A stretch of 64,000 nucleotides of DNA. Origin: Rhodocyclaceae bacterium (GTDB lineage Bacteria > Pseudomonadota > Gammaproteobacteria > Burkholderiales > Rhodocyclaceae). The notes beneath the pieces are model-generated. The model was not told the origin of the DNA and searched no databases. It saw only the letters and a program-made list of their open reading frames with translations. Made by a program: the position numbers and the translations under genes. The stretch covers positions 150,207-214,206 of the forward strand of contig JAVBXY010000009.1 of NCBI GenBank assembly GCA_030824275.1. Reading direction: 5' to 3'. Positions 8,512 through 16,154 of this stretch are shown here, one piece after another. How positions within the stretch are numbered: position 1 is the stretch's first letter; every line of letters begins with the position of its first letter.

Positions 8512-8802
8512 ATGAGCAACATCATCGGCCACACCCGTGGCGGCACCGAATGGACCCCGCAATTCGCCGTCGAACTCGATCCCAAGAAGTGCATCGGCTG
8601 CGGCCGCTGCTACAAGGTTTGCCCGCGCAATGTGCTCGACCTGGTCGAGCGCGGCGAGGACATGATCGACGAGGACAACGACTACGACGACGATGAAATG
8701 ATGGTCATGACCATCGCCAACGCTGGCGACTGCATCGGTTGCGGTTCCTGCGGCCGCGTCTGTCCCAAGGGCTGTTACACCTACGCCGCTGCGGAAGCAT
8801 GA
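8512..8802 (+). CDS. fdxB: FdxB, nif-specific ferredoxin III
   Basis: 96-residue ferredoxin predicted to bind two [4Fe-4S] clusters: C27-x2-C30-x2-C33-x3-C37 (CIGCGRCYKVCP) and C74-x2-C77-x2-C80-x3-C84 (CIGCGSCGRVCP). An acidic insert between the motifs (about residues 49-64, rich in Asp/Glu) is typical of the nif-associated ferredoxin III group. It probably supplies electrons for cofactor assembly or nitrogenase. The downstream gene start overlaps the stop codon. Confidence 0.94.
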   Translation: MSNIIGHTRGGTEWTPQFAVELDPKKCIGCGRCYKVCPRNVLDLVERGEDMIDEDNDYDDDEMMVMTIANAGDCIGCGSCGRVCPKGCYTYAAAEA

Positions 8803-9143
8803 GTCTGGCGGAAGCGCGGCGCGCGCAGGGCGAGGCTGTCCTCGCTGCGTTGCGCGCCGAGGCGGCGAAGTGGGGCGTCGATCTTGGCGGGCTGAGCTGG
8901 GAGATCGCACGCTTCGACAGCCAGCGCGATCCCAGCAGCGGCGAGGAAGCCCTGCTGGCCCGCTGGAGCCTCGGTGACCGGCGCGGCCAGATGACCCTGC
9001 GTGCCGATGGGCACGTCTTCGCCGAATGCGACCTGTTGGTGGATCACCCGAAGAAGCCGGCCTTCTGGATCGAGGCGGTCACCGCCTGGGGCGTACTGCC
9101 CTTGCTGAAGTCGGAACCGCGACTGGTGGAGAAACCCACTTGA
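8799..9143 (+). CDS. Unknown 114-residue protein in nif operon
   Basis: I do not recognise this family. It is a soluble mixed alpha/beta protein: an Ala/Glu-rich N-terminal helix (about residues 3-26), then beta-rich sequence (WEIARFDSQRD, ARWSLGDRRGQMTLRADGHV), ending near PRLVEKPT. There are few cysteines and no signal or membrane segment. The ATGA overlap with fdxB and the same strand make co-expression with nif genes likely. Confidence 0.75.
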   Translation: MSLAEARRAQGEAVLAALRAEAAKWGVDLGGLSWEIARFDSQRDPSSGEEALLARWSLGDRRGQMTLRADGHVFAECDLLVDHPKKPAFWIEAVTAWGVLPLLKSEPRLVEKPT

Positions 9144-9150
9144 GGGTTTG

Positions 9151-9567
9151 ATGCTGCCGCCGCGCCTGGTTCTCTATCACAAGCAGTCCACCAGCGGCCG
9201 CACGCGCTTTTTGCGCCTGCCGGCGGGGCTGGTGGCTTTTGGCGCCTTGCCAAAGCTGTCCGTGGTGGTCGATGAGGCGGAGACCAATGCGTCGGTGCGT
9301 CCGCACCCGGCCGCCGCCCTGCGTGACGCCGAGGAAAAGCTCGGTCTGCCCGCCGGGGCGCTGGCAGCAGACACCGAGTTCCACGCCGAGATCGACACGC
9401 CGGAAGGCCGCGTGCCGGTGATCCTCGCTGCCTTCACCAGCACCGACCCGCCCTTTGCGGCGGTCGAAGCGCTGGGTGGCCGCTTCATCCCGCTGACGGA
9501 AATCTTCGGTTCCCACCCCACGGAAGTGGAACTGTTGCGCCGGGCCTACGAGACGATTCTCGGCTGA
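9151..9567 (+). CDS. Unknown 138-residue protein at end of nifN operon
   Basis: Not recognised. The N-terminal half is beta-rich (LVLYHKQSTSGRTRFLRLP); the centre has AAALRDAEEKLGL, which faintly resembles the helix of a Nudix box but lacks the full GX5EX7REXXEEXG pattern, so no Nudix activity is claimed. The C-terminus is FIPLTEIFGSHPTEVELLRR. It follows the previous gene by 7 bp and is the last gene before the iscA-nifU-nifS promoter. Confidence 0.7.
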   Translation: MLPPRLVLYHKQSTSGRTRFLRLPAGLVAFGALPKLSVVVDEAETNASVRPHPAAALRDAEEKLGLPAGALAADTEFHAEIDTPEGRVPVILAAFTSTDPPFAAVEALGGRFIPLTEIFGSHPTEVELLRRAYETILG

Positions 9568-9585
9568 TTTCAGGCCGATTTGCCT

Positions 9586-9601
9586 TGTCATCTTTGCGAC
9601 A
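9586..9601 (+). promoter_or_regulatory. NifA upstream activator site for iscA-nifU-nifS
   Basis: TGTCATCTTTGCGACA, matching TGT-N4-T-N5-ACA, within 7-bp inverted arms GCCTTGT/ACAAGGC. It lies about 50 bp upstream of the -24 element. Confidence 0.85.
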
Positions 9602-9605
9602 AGGC

Positions 9606-9629
9606 GCCGTATCGCCAGCGCCGACTTTC
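9606..9629 (+). repeat. 24-bp dispersed repeat, copy 3 (iscA upstream region)
   Basis: GCCGTA followed by TCGCCAGCGCCGACTTTC. As at nifE, the copy lies between the NifA site and the sigma54 promoter. Confidence 0.85.
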
Positions 9630-9652
9630 TTAAATTCAAGCACTTGGACGCG

Positions 9653-9668
9653 TGGCACGGGCTTTGCG
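9653..9668 (+). promoter_or_regulatory. Sigma54 (-24/-12) promoter of iscA-nifU-nifS
   Basis: TGGCACGGGCTTTGCG with the correct 10-base separation between GG and GC. It differs from the nifE promoter only at the spacer. Confidence 0.9.
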
Positions 9669-9724
9669 CTACTGCTATCGAAGCCTTCCATAACAACACC
9701 CCGCCCCCTTTACAGGAGATTGCC

Positions 9725-10051
9725 ATGATCAATCTGACCCCCGCCGCCAGCAAGGCCATCAACCGTTTCATCAAGGGTGCCGAGACGCCTCCCGCCGGCT
9801 TGCGCATCTTCGTTTCCGGTGGTGGCTGTTCCGGCCTGCAATACGGCTTGCGCATGGAGACGACCAAGGGCGAAGACGATTTCGAATTCGACATCGGTGA
9901 CGGCGTGCTGCTGCTGGTCGATCCCATGAGCCGCCCAATGCTCGAAGGCCTGACGGTCGATTTCGTCGACAGCCTGACCCAGACCGGCTTCAAGTTCAAT
10001 AACCCGAACGCCACCGGCTCCTGCGCCTGCGGCTCGTCGTTCTCGGCCTGA
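9725..10051 (+). CDS. Nif-associated IscA-type Fe-S carrier
   Basis: 108-residue A-type carrier for Fe-S cluster transfer. The three ligands are C35 (GGGCSGLQY) and C100/C102 (SCACG) at the C-terminus. It is the first gene of the NifA-dependent unit with nifU and nifS, and a strong AGGAG ribosome site precedes the ATG at 9725. The long upstream extension of the open frame overlaps the promoter and is not translated. Confidence 0.95.
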   Translation: MINLTPAASKAINRFIKGAETPPAGLRIFVSGGGCSGLQYGLRMETTKGEDDFEFDIGDGVLLLVDPMSRPMLEGLTVDFVDSLTQTGFKFNNPNATGSCACGSSFSA

Positions 10052-10062
10052 GGAGCAAGACC

Positions 10063-10953
10063 ATGTGGGACTATTCCGAAAAGGTTCGCGAACACTTCTT
10101 CAACCCCAAGAACTCCGGCCCGCTGGATGAGGCCAATGGCATCGGCGATGTCGGCTCGATCAAGTGCGGCGATGCCCTGCGCCTGATGCTGAAGGTGAAT
10201 CCCGAGACCGAGGTCATCGAGGACGCCCACTTCCAGACCTTCGGCTGCGGTTCGGCCATCGCCTCCTCCTCGGCCCTGACCGAGATCATCAAGGGCAAGA
10301 CCCTGGACGACGCGTTGAAAGTCAGTAACCAGGACATCGCCGATTACCTCGACGGCCTGCCGCCGGAAAAGATGCACTGCTCCGTCATGGGCCGTGAAGC
10401 CCTGCAAGCGGCGGTGGCCAACTATCGCGGCGAAGTGTGGACCGACGATCACGAGGAAGGCGACCTGGTCTGCAAGTGCTTCGCCATCGATGCCGTGATG
10501 ATCGAGAACACCGTGCGCGAGAACAGCCTCAAGACCCTGGAAGAAGTGACCAACTACACCAAGGCTGGCGGCGGCTGCTCGTCCTGCCACGAGAAGATCG
10601 AGGACATCCTGATCGCGGTGAATGGCCGTCTCTACAGCAGCGAGCCGAAGCCGAAGAAGTCGCCCTTGGGCGTCGCGCCCAAGGAGTCGCCGGTCAAGCC
10701 CAAGCTCACCAACTACCAGCGCATCCGCAAGATCGAGGAAACCCTCGAAGCCATCCGCCCCATGCTCCAGCGCGACCATGGCGACGTGACCCTGGTGGAA
10801 GTCGATGGCAAGAAGATCTACGTCGCGCTGTCCGGCGCCTGCCAGGGCTGCTCGATGGAAGCGGCGACCCTGGGCGGCATCCAGCACAAGCTGGTCGAGG
10901 CCCTGGGCGAGCTGGTGCAGGTGCTGCCGGTTGGCGCCATGGCCAACAACTGA
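10063..10953 (+). CDS. nifU: NifU, Fe-S cluster scaffold for nitrogenase
   Basis: 296 residues with all three NifU domains. The N-terminal IscU-like scaffold has C35, C62 and C106. The central [2Fe-2S] domain has C137-x-C139 and C172-x2-C175. The C-terminal Nfu domain has C260-x2-C263 ([10 protein letters not shown]). The modular full-length form is characteristic of diazotrophs; it assembles clusters for NifH, NifB and NifDK with sulfur from NifS. Twelve bases separate it from iscA. Confidence 0.97.
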   Translation: MWDYSEKVREHFFNPKNSGPLDEANGIGDVGSIKCGDALRLMLKVNPETEVIEDAHFQTFGCGSAIASSSALTEIIKGKTLDDALKVSNQDIADYLDGLPPEKMHCSVMGREALQAAVANYRGEVWTDDHEEGDLVCKCFAIDAVMIENTVRENSLKTLEEVTNYTKAGGGCSSCHEKIEDILIAVNGRLYSSEPKPKKSPLGVAPKESPVKPKLTNYQRIRKIEETLEAIRPMLQRDHGDVTLVEVDGKKIYVALSGACQGCSMEAATLGGIQHKLVEALGELVQVLPVGAMANN

Positions 10954-10966
10954 GAAGGAGCCGGCC

Positions 10967-12175
10967 ATGAAGCCCATCTACATGGACAACAACGCGACCA
11001 CGGCCTGCGATCCGGCCGTCGTCGAGGCCATGCTGCCCTTCTTCACCGAGCAGTTCGGCAATGCTTCCTCGATCCACAGCTTTGGCGCCTCGGTCGGCAA
11101 GGCCCTCAAGGATGCGCGCAGCAAGGTGCAGGCGCTGATCGGCGCCGCCCACGATTCGGAAATCGTGTTCACTTCCTGCGGCACCGAGTCCGATTCCACC
11201 GCCATTCTCTCGGCCCTGCGCGCCCAGCCCGAGCGTCGGACCATCATCACCACCGTGGTCGAGCATCCTGCCATCCTGACGCTCTGCGAGCATCTGGAAA
11301 AAGACGGTTACGTGGTGCACAAGCTCAAGGTGAACAAGAAGGGCCGCGTCGATCTCGACGAGTACAAAGCCCTGCTCAATGATCGCGTCGCCATCGTTTC
11401 CATCATGTGGGCGAACAACGAGACCGGCACCCTGTTCCCGGTCGAGGAAATGGCCGAGATGGCTCACGAGAAGGGCATCATGTTCCATACCGACGCCGTC
11501 CAAGCCGTCGGTAAGGTGCCCATCGACCTGAAGACCACCAAGATCGACATGCTCTCGATCTCCGGCCACAAGCTGCATGCGCCCAAGGGCATCGGCGTGC
11601 TCTACCTGCGCCGCAATACCCGCTTCCGTCCGCTGCTGCGCGGTGGTCACCAGGAGCGCGGTCGTCGCGCCGGCACCGAGAATTCGGCGTCCATCGTCGG
11701 CCTCGGCGTCGCCTGTGACCTGGCCCAGCAACACATGGAGGCCGAGAACACGACGGTGAAGAAACTGCGCGACAAGCTGGAGCGCGGCATCCTCGCCAAG
11801 GTGCCCAATTCCTTCGTGAACGGCGATACGCTCTACCGCCTGCCCAACACCGCCAGCATCGCTTTCGAGTACGTCGAGGGCGAGGGCATCCTGCTGCTGC
11901 TGAACAAGATGGGCATCGCTGCGTCCTCCGGCTCGGCCTGCACCTCGGGTTCACTGGAACCGTCGCACGTGATGCGTGCCATGGGCATTCCCTATACGGC
12001 CGCCCACGGCACGATCCGCTTCTCCCTCTCGCGCTACAACTCGGAAGAGGAAGTGGATCGCGTCATCGCCGCAGTGCCGCCGATCATCGCCCAGTTGCGC
12101 AAGCTTTCGCCCTACTGGAGCGGCAACGGTCCGGTGGCGAATCCGGAAGAGGCTTTCGCGCCGGCCTACGCCTGA
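10967..12175 (+). CDS. nifS: NifS, cysteine desulfurase
   Basis: 402 residues, class V aminotransferase fold, PLP-dependent. The cofactor lysine is K202 (SGHKLHAPKG) and the catalytic cysteine C325 (SGSACTSGS), the same numbers as in Azotobacter NifS. It provides persulfide sulfur to NifU. The start MKPIYMDNNATTA follows a GAAGGAG ribosome site; the open frame extends upstream over nifU but is not the gene. It ends 14 bp before the convergent FecR-domain gene. Confidence 0.97.
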   Translation: MKPIYMDNNATTACDPAVVEAMLPFFTEQFGNASSIHSFGASVGKALKDARSKVQALIGAAHDSEIVFTSCGTESDSTAILSALRAQPERRTIITTVVEHPAILTLCEHLEKDGYVVHKLKVNKKGRVDLDEYKALLNDRVAIVSIMWANNETGTLFPVEEMAEMAHEKGIMFHTDAVQAVGKVPIDLKTTKIDMLSISGHKLHAPKGIGVLYLRRNTRFRPLLRGGHQERGRRAGTENSASIVGLGVACDLAQQHMEAENTTVKKLRDKLERGILAKVPNSFVNGDTLYRLPNTASIAFEYVEGEGILLLLNKMGIAASSGSACTSGSLEPSHVMRAMGIPYTAAHGTIRFSLSRYNSEEEVDRVIAAVPPIIAQLRKLSPYWSGNGPVANPEEAFAPAYA

Positions 12176-12189
12176 GGCAGGAAGCCCGA

Positions 12190-13569
12190 CTACACGCCGC
12201 CGTCGAGAACAACGCTGGTCATGCCGGTGTTCTTGAATACGGCGGCGCCGTGAATGTTGCCGACGCCCGTGTTGCCGATGATCTTGTAGGTCATGCCGGC
12301 ACGGGCGGCGTTTGCGCCACTGAAAATCCCGGCCACGCCGAGACCGCAGGCGCCGTCCCCACAGCCGTTCATCGAGCCGCTGCCGGTGAAGCTGGCGCCG
12401 CTGATCGATCCTGACCAGTTGCCGCTGTGGCTGGTGCCGCCGACGGCGACGCTGAGATTGCCGTTGATGGCGCCGGTGCCGAAATTGGTGGTCAGCGTTG
12501 CGGACACCGATCCGGCCGCCCCCGTCTGGCCACCGCTGCTGCTCGGTAGCGTGTAGCCGAGCAGGCTGTAGGTGCCGACCATGTTGTTGGTCTCCAGGGC
12601 CAGCAGGTCAGCATCCGGCGTCGCCTTGCCGACAACATAGTGGCCGAAGTAGGTCGGGCTCTGTTCCTCGCTGAGGGCAATGCTGCCACCGGTCCAGACG
12701 CCCCAGCCGATGGTGCCATCGGTCCAGGCACCGGTCACCGAGTCAGGCTCCACCACCACTCCCGCTGCGTTCGATTCGTAGTGGGTCAGTTTGCTGCCGC
12801 TGGCGAAAGTCGCCGTGCCGGTGGTGCCGCCGGTAGTTTCCATGTAGTAGCTGGCATCGTCGCCCGACGCGCTGAGCGCCAGGGCATAGCCACTGCCGGA
12901 GGCCAGGCTGGGTGTGGTGGTCTTGGTCACCGGTGTCTCGGCCTGGTTGATTTCCGCCTTCAGGGTCGGCGGCGTCGAGTTGTTCGTCGCCGCTGGCGGC
13001 AGCGAGGTCTTGGTTTCGGTCCGTGCCGGCGCTGCGCCGCTGGGTGCCACGAAGCCGGAGTCACCGCTGTTGAGAATCAGGCAGCCGGCAGCATTGCAGA
13101 CCTCCACCGAGCCTTCGCCGGTGGTGACGTTGAGCCCCTCGCCCAGCGCGGCGGTGTACTCCGTGCCGCGGATGCCGATGGTGGCCACCGAGGTGGTGAC
13201 ACGATAGTTGTCGCGGTCCTTCTTGCCGACCAGGCCGGTGATGGTGCGCAGGCCACCCTTGATCAGGCTGAAGAAGCCCTTTTCCTCCTCGTTACCCTTG
13301 CCTGAGTATTTGTACTCGTCGATGCGGAACTGGGTCTGCGGTTGCAACGAGACCTGAGCGCCGTCGGAGAAGCGTAACTGGGCGCGGCCGCTGCCCGTGT
13401 CGATGGTTTCGCCGGAGGTAATTTCAGCGCCCTTGGTGAGGGTGCGGGTCTTACCGTCGGCGGTAACAGCGGTCACGTTGCCTGCGGTGAAATCCACTTT
13501 TCCGGCGGGTGCGGCGAAGGCGGTGATAGGGAGAGTGGCGGCAATGGCGAGGAGCAGACGAGGGCGCAT
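12190..13569 (-). CDS. FecR-domain exported protein, probable Slam (type XI) cargo
   Basis: 459 residues. A Sec signal peptide (MRPRLLLAIAATLPITAFAA, no lipobox) is followed by a FecR-like beta domain (about 22-175, with RAQLRFSDGAQVSLQP and ATIGIRGTEYTA). A Thr/Pro-rich linker leads to a Gly/Ser-rich C-terminal region (about 235-459) of alternating beta strands ending HGAAVFKNTG, like the TbpB-type eight-stranded barrel of Slam substrates. It lies 14 bp downstream of a Slam homologue on the same strand, the arrangement expected for a type XI secretion pair. The C-terminal barrel assignment rests on pattern only. The ATG at 13569 has a GGAG site 8 bases upstream. Confidence 0.8.
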   Translation of the reverse strand: MRPRLLLAIAATLPITAFAAPAGKVDFTAGNVTAVTADGKTRTLTKGAEITSGETIDTGSGRAQLRFSDGAQVSLQPQTQFRIDEYKYSGKGNEEEKGFFSLIKGGLRTITGLVGKKDRDNYRVTTSVATIGIRGTEYTAALGEGLNVTTGEGSVEVCNAAGCLILNSGDSGFVAPSGAAPARTETKTSLPPAATNNSTPPTLKAEINQAETPVTKTTTPSLASGSGYALALSASGDDASYYMETTGGTTGTATFASGSKLTHYESNAAGVVVEPDSVTGAWTDGTIGWGVWTGGSIALSEEQSPTYFGHYVVGKATPDADLLALETNNMVGTYSLLGYTLPSSSGGQTGAAGSVSATLTTNFGTGAINGNLSVAVGGTSHSGNWSGSISGASFTGSGSMNGCGDGACGLGVAGIFSGANAARAGMTYKIIGNTGVGNIHGAAVFKNTGMTSVVLDGGV

Positions 13570-13582
13570 GATGGGGCTCCGT

Positions 13583-14950
13583 TCAGAAATCACGATGGAC
13601 GCTGAGCGACCAGATTTCGCGTTTGTAGTCGGACGTGGCGAGGTTGGAATCGTTGCGGGTGAATTGGTAGGAAGGCGTCACCTTCCAGTCCTTGGCCGGG
13701 ACATACACGGCACCGACGCTGACATTGCTGCCGCCGTCGCGACGCTGGATGAGGAAGACGGGATCGCTGCCGCGATGCCGCCGGTGTTCATAACCGAGGT
13801 TGGCGAAGACGCTCCAGGTCTCGCTGAGCTGGTACTGGCCGCCGGCCCGCACGCCCAGGATGGAGAAGCCCAACTCCGGCACCCGCGAGGCCTGTTCGGC
13901 TTCACCGCCGGCATAGGCACTGCCGTAGAACACCGTTTTGTAGTCGCGCAGGGCGTGGGCGAAACCGACACCAGCGATGACGCGCACGGCATCGCGGCGG
14001 ACGTTCGTCGCGCCGGTCACCGCGTTGTTGTAGAGCTGGGCGCGATTCGGGTAGGCGATGTCGGTGTATTGCAGGAAGGCCGTGGCCTGGGTGCGCTGGT
14101 TGTAGTTGTGCTGCCACTGGGCGCTCAGGCCCCAGTGTTCACGATAGGGTTTGTTGTCGATCTGCACCGCGCCGGTCTGGACCAGCAGCGTATAGACATC
14201 CTTGTCGCGGCTTTGCACCAGACCGAGCGAGGCATCCCAGTTGCCGATGTCGAAGATGTCCCAGCGATTGTTCATGCGCTTGCTGCCGCCGGCATTGCCC
14301 ACCAGCGCCAGGCCGCCGCCCAGCGGGCTGCGCAGCGAGGCGCCAGCGGCGACGGTATTGAAGTCGTCCGGCTGGCGTACGCCCGAGGGCGCCAGGGTGA
14401 AATTGCCGATGCCTGGAACCGCCAGATCGGGGCTGCCGACGGCGCTGTTCACGTTGCTGTCGCGGCCCCAGGTGTAGTCGAGGTAGCCGCGCACTGTCGT
14501 GCGACCCTGGGCATCCACCGACTCGATGGCAGAGAGGAAACGGTCGATAGTGCGCTTGACCTCCTCCGGTACCGGCTGCTCACGCACGGTCTCGAATTCG
14601 CGCCGCGCCGTCTGCGTCTCGCCCATGGCGAGATAGGCGCGGGCGATCTCGGCACGGGCGCGGGGATTGTTCGGCTCCATGGCCAGCACCCGTTCAAGGG
14701 CGAAGACCGCATTGGTGTTGCGACCGCTGTCGACGGCAGCAATGCCCAGCAGCAGGTCGTACTCAACTTCGCCAGCGCGGGCGGGTTCGTGCCCGATCAG
14801 AAGTTCATAGGCGACGGCCGGCTTGGCCTCGGCCAGCAGGGTGCGGGCCTTGTCTGTCAGCGCATCGGCAAGAGCCGGAGCGGAAAGGCAGCAGCAGGTA
14901 AGGAAGGAGAGAGTGTGGCGCCGCCATGATGCTTGGTGTGTCAGGGTCAT
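13583..14950 (-). CDS. Slam-like outer membrane protein (surface assembly modifier, DUF560)
   Basis: 455 residues. A signal peptide (cleaved near APALA) is followed by a periplasmic TPR region (about 30-130, including ALERVLAMEPNNPRARAEIA). A C-terminal outer-membrane beta barrel of about 300 residues ends in aromatic SLSVHRDF. The TPR-plus-DUF560 layout defines Slam proteins, the outer-membrane translocons of type XI secretion. Its operon partner at 12190-13569 is the likely substrate. An in-frame TTG at 14962 is a less likely start. Confidence 0.85.
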   Translation of the reverse strand: MTLTHQASWRRHTLSFLTCCCLSAPALADALTDKARTLLAEAKPAVAYELLIGHEPARAGEVEYDLLLGIAAVDSGRNTNAVFALERVLAMEPNNPRARAEIARAYLAMGETQTARREFETVREQPVPEEVKRTIDRFLSAIESVDAQGRTTVRGYLDYTWGRDSNVNSAVGSPDLAVPGIGNFTLAPSGVRQPDDFNTVAAGASLRSPLGGGLALVGNAGGSKRMNNRWDIFDIGNWDASLGLVQSRDKDVYTLLVQTGAVQIDNKPYREHWGLSAQWQHNYNQRTQATAFLQYTDIAYPNRAQLYNNAVTGATNVRRDAVRVIAGVGFAHALRDYKTVFYGSAYAGGEAEQASRVPELGFSILGVRAGGQYQLSETWSVFANLGYEHRRHRGSDPVFLIQRRDGGSNVSVGAVYVPAKDWKVTPSYQFTRNDSNLATSDYKREIWSLSVHRDF

Positions 14951-14971
14951 ACGGTTCTGCAAAAGTCTTTC

Positions 14972-15397
14972 TCAGGCTGCTGCGCGGTCGTCTTCCACGG
15001 AAGCGGCATAGATGGCATTGGAAATCAACTCGTAGGCCTGAGCCCAGGACTCTCGTGCGTCGTCGGTGAAGCGTTCCATCAGCACGTCGGCCAATGCTCG
15101 CAGCAGGGCCTGGCCGACCGCCCCCGAGTGCCGGTGGATCCAGGCCTGGGCTGCATCACAACGGGCGAAGTCGCGGACCAGGGGAATCCATGCACTGGGC
15201 ATTTCCAGACGCAGAACCAGGTCGTCGATGAAATTGATCAGCTTCCAGCCCTGCAAGGTGAAGTCTTCCGGCACCAGGATGCGTGCGCCAGCGTCCTGAA
15301 TCAGCAGGTAGCCGTAGAAACGGTGGACGGCAATTGCCGCCAGCGGACGCACGCCCGCCCAGTTGTCCCGAATCAGTTGGATCTGTGCCTGGTCCAT
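14972..15397 (-). CDS. Single-domain globin with Cys at the proximal heme position
   Basis: 141 residues similar to the globin domain of flavohaemoglobins and single-domain bacterial globins: MDQAQIQLIRDNW, FYGYLL, a distal-side Gln (LQGWKLINFI, Q49) and the C-terminal ESWAQAYELISNAIY. Aligned by eye, the RRHAGYG segment carrying the proximal F8 His is here FARCDAAQ, giving C80 instead of His; the His at 88 and 90 fall at the following helix (IHRHSGAVG). Heme ligation by thiolate, or loss of heme, is possible. AAGGAG precedes the ATG at 15397, and a perfect palindrome lies just upstream. Confidence 0.85.
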   Translation of the reverse strand: MDQAQIQLIRDNWAGVRPLAAIAVHRFYGYLLIQDAGARILVPEDFTLQGWKLINFIDDLVLRLEMPSAWIPLVRDFARCDAAQAWIHRHSGAVGQALLRALADVLMERFTDDARESWAQAYELISNAIYAASVEDDRAAA

Positions 15398-15415
15398 GAT
15401 TTTCTCCTTAAGGCT

Positions 15416-15432
15416 ACTTGCCAATGGCAAGT
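15416..15432. promoter_or_regulatory. Perfect palindrome upstream of globin gene (operator candidate)
   Basis: ACTTGCCAATGGCAAGT, with 8-base arms around a central A, 19-35 bp upstream of the globin ATG. A second inverted repeat lies at 15496-15515 (TTGGTGTT/AACACCAA). The regulator is not identifiable. Confidence 0.5.
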
Positions 15433-15600
15433 TCCGTGCCCCTTGGAAAATTCATTCAATTCATTGTGTTATGGAAGCAGGACGGAGCCTGGGTGTTGGT
15501 GTTTGCCAACACCAAATGGATGTGAGTTGCTATCTGTTTGTTCCGCAAGGAGGTTTGCTGTTGGCAATCGGCGACACGGGCAAGCGCTAAAATTGGCGCC

Positions 15601-15813
15601 ATGCCTGCCGCTCTTCCCCCGACGCAAACCTGCCGGGGCTGTGCCCACTTCTTCGTCACCTACGATCCCGGCTTCCCCTATGGTTGCCGAATGCACGCCT
15701 TCAAGAGTCGCCGCCAGCCATGCAACGATGTGGAGGCGGCAGCGGGGGAGCCTTGCCTGGCGCGTGAGGAGCGGGCTTCACCAAAGAAAAAAGCGGATCA
15801 GTTTCGCGACTGA
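15601..15813 (+). CDS. Conserved small Cys-rich protein of unknown function
   Basis: 70 residues with five cysteines (C11, C14, C29, C41, C52) in TCRGCAHFFVTYDPGFPYGC and FKSRRQPCNDV, suggesting zinc or Fe-S binding. Similar short proteins occur in many betaproteobacteria; no function is known to me. The ATG at 15601 gives the conserved start; the open frame extends upstream without support. The stop codon lies inside the terminator that follows. Confidence 0.75.
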   Translation: MPAALPPTQTCRGCAHFFVTYDPGFPYGCRMHAFKSRRQPCNDVEAAAGEPCLAREERASPKKKADQFRD

Positions 15814-15822
15814 TCCGCTTTT
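15789..15822 (+). terminator. Rho-independent terminator
   Basis: A 13-bp perfect stem (AAAAGCGGATCAG / CTGATCCGCTTTT) with an 8-base loop ends the Cys-rich gene, 10 bp before the left end of the integrative element. Confidence 0.85.
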
Positions 15823-15831
15823 ACTTACTGC

Positions 15832-15876
15832 TGGTGGGCCCGCACGGACTTGAACCGTGGACCAAAGGATTATGAG
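15832..15876. repeat. attL: duplicated 3' end of tRNA-Met
   Basis: 45 bp identical to the 3' part of the tRNA gene at 21026-21070, including the CCA end, T arm and anticodon. After it the sequence diverges from tRNA. It is the displaced original 3' end left by integration. Confidence 0.93.
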
Positions 15877-15981
15877 AATCGCCAAGGAAACTCTGGTCCA
15901 TTTAAATCAATACCTTGTGACGCCCGCCATCCCGTTACTAAGTGCTACTTAGCCTTTGGAAGTCTATTTCTTTTCACGCGT

Positions 15982-15998
15982 AGCTACGATTCAGCTAC
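15982..15998. repeat. Left AGCTAC direct-repeat pair (possible integrase arm site)
   Basis: AGCTAC-GATTC-AGCTAC, two copies 11 bp apart, 106 bp inside attL. The same pair with the same spacing occurs near attR. The rest of 15877-16154 shows nothing else recognisable. Confidence 0.5.
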
Positions 15999-16154
15999 AT
16001 TGGTGGATGGACAGTAATCGGACAGAAGCATCTCATAAGGAAAAGCACTGCCTGTACGGATCACTTACCTAGAACAGTCCTTATGCTGCTCAGGCCCTTG
16101 CTTTAGGTATTCGAAGAGGGATTTCATTAATACAAATTGAATATCAGGTGAAAA

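Noticed and set aside
9151..9567. Nudix hydrolase
   Set aside because: Only AALRDAEEKLGL resembles the helix of the Nudix box; the glycine and glutamate pattern is incomplete.
9079..10977. Minus-strand 632-residue frame across iscA-nifU
   Set aside because: Shadow of GC-rich coding genes on the other strand; His/Gly/Ala-rich with no family.
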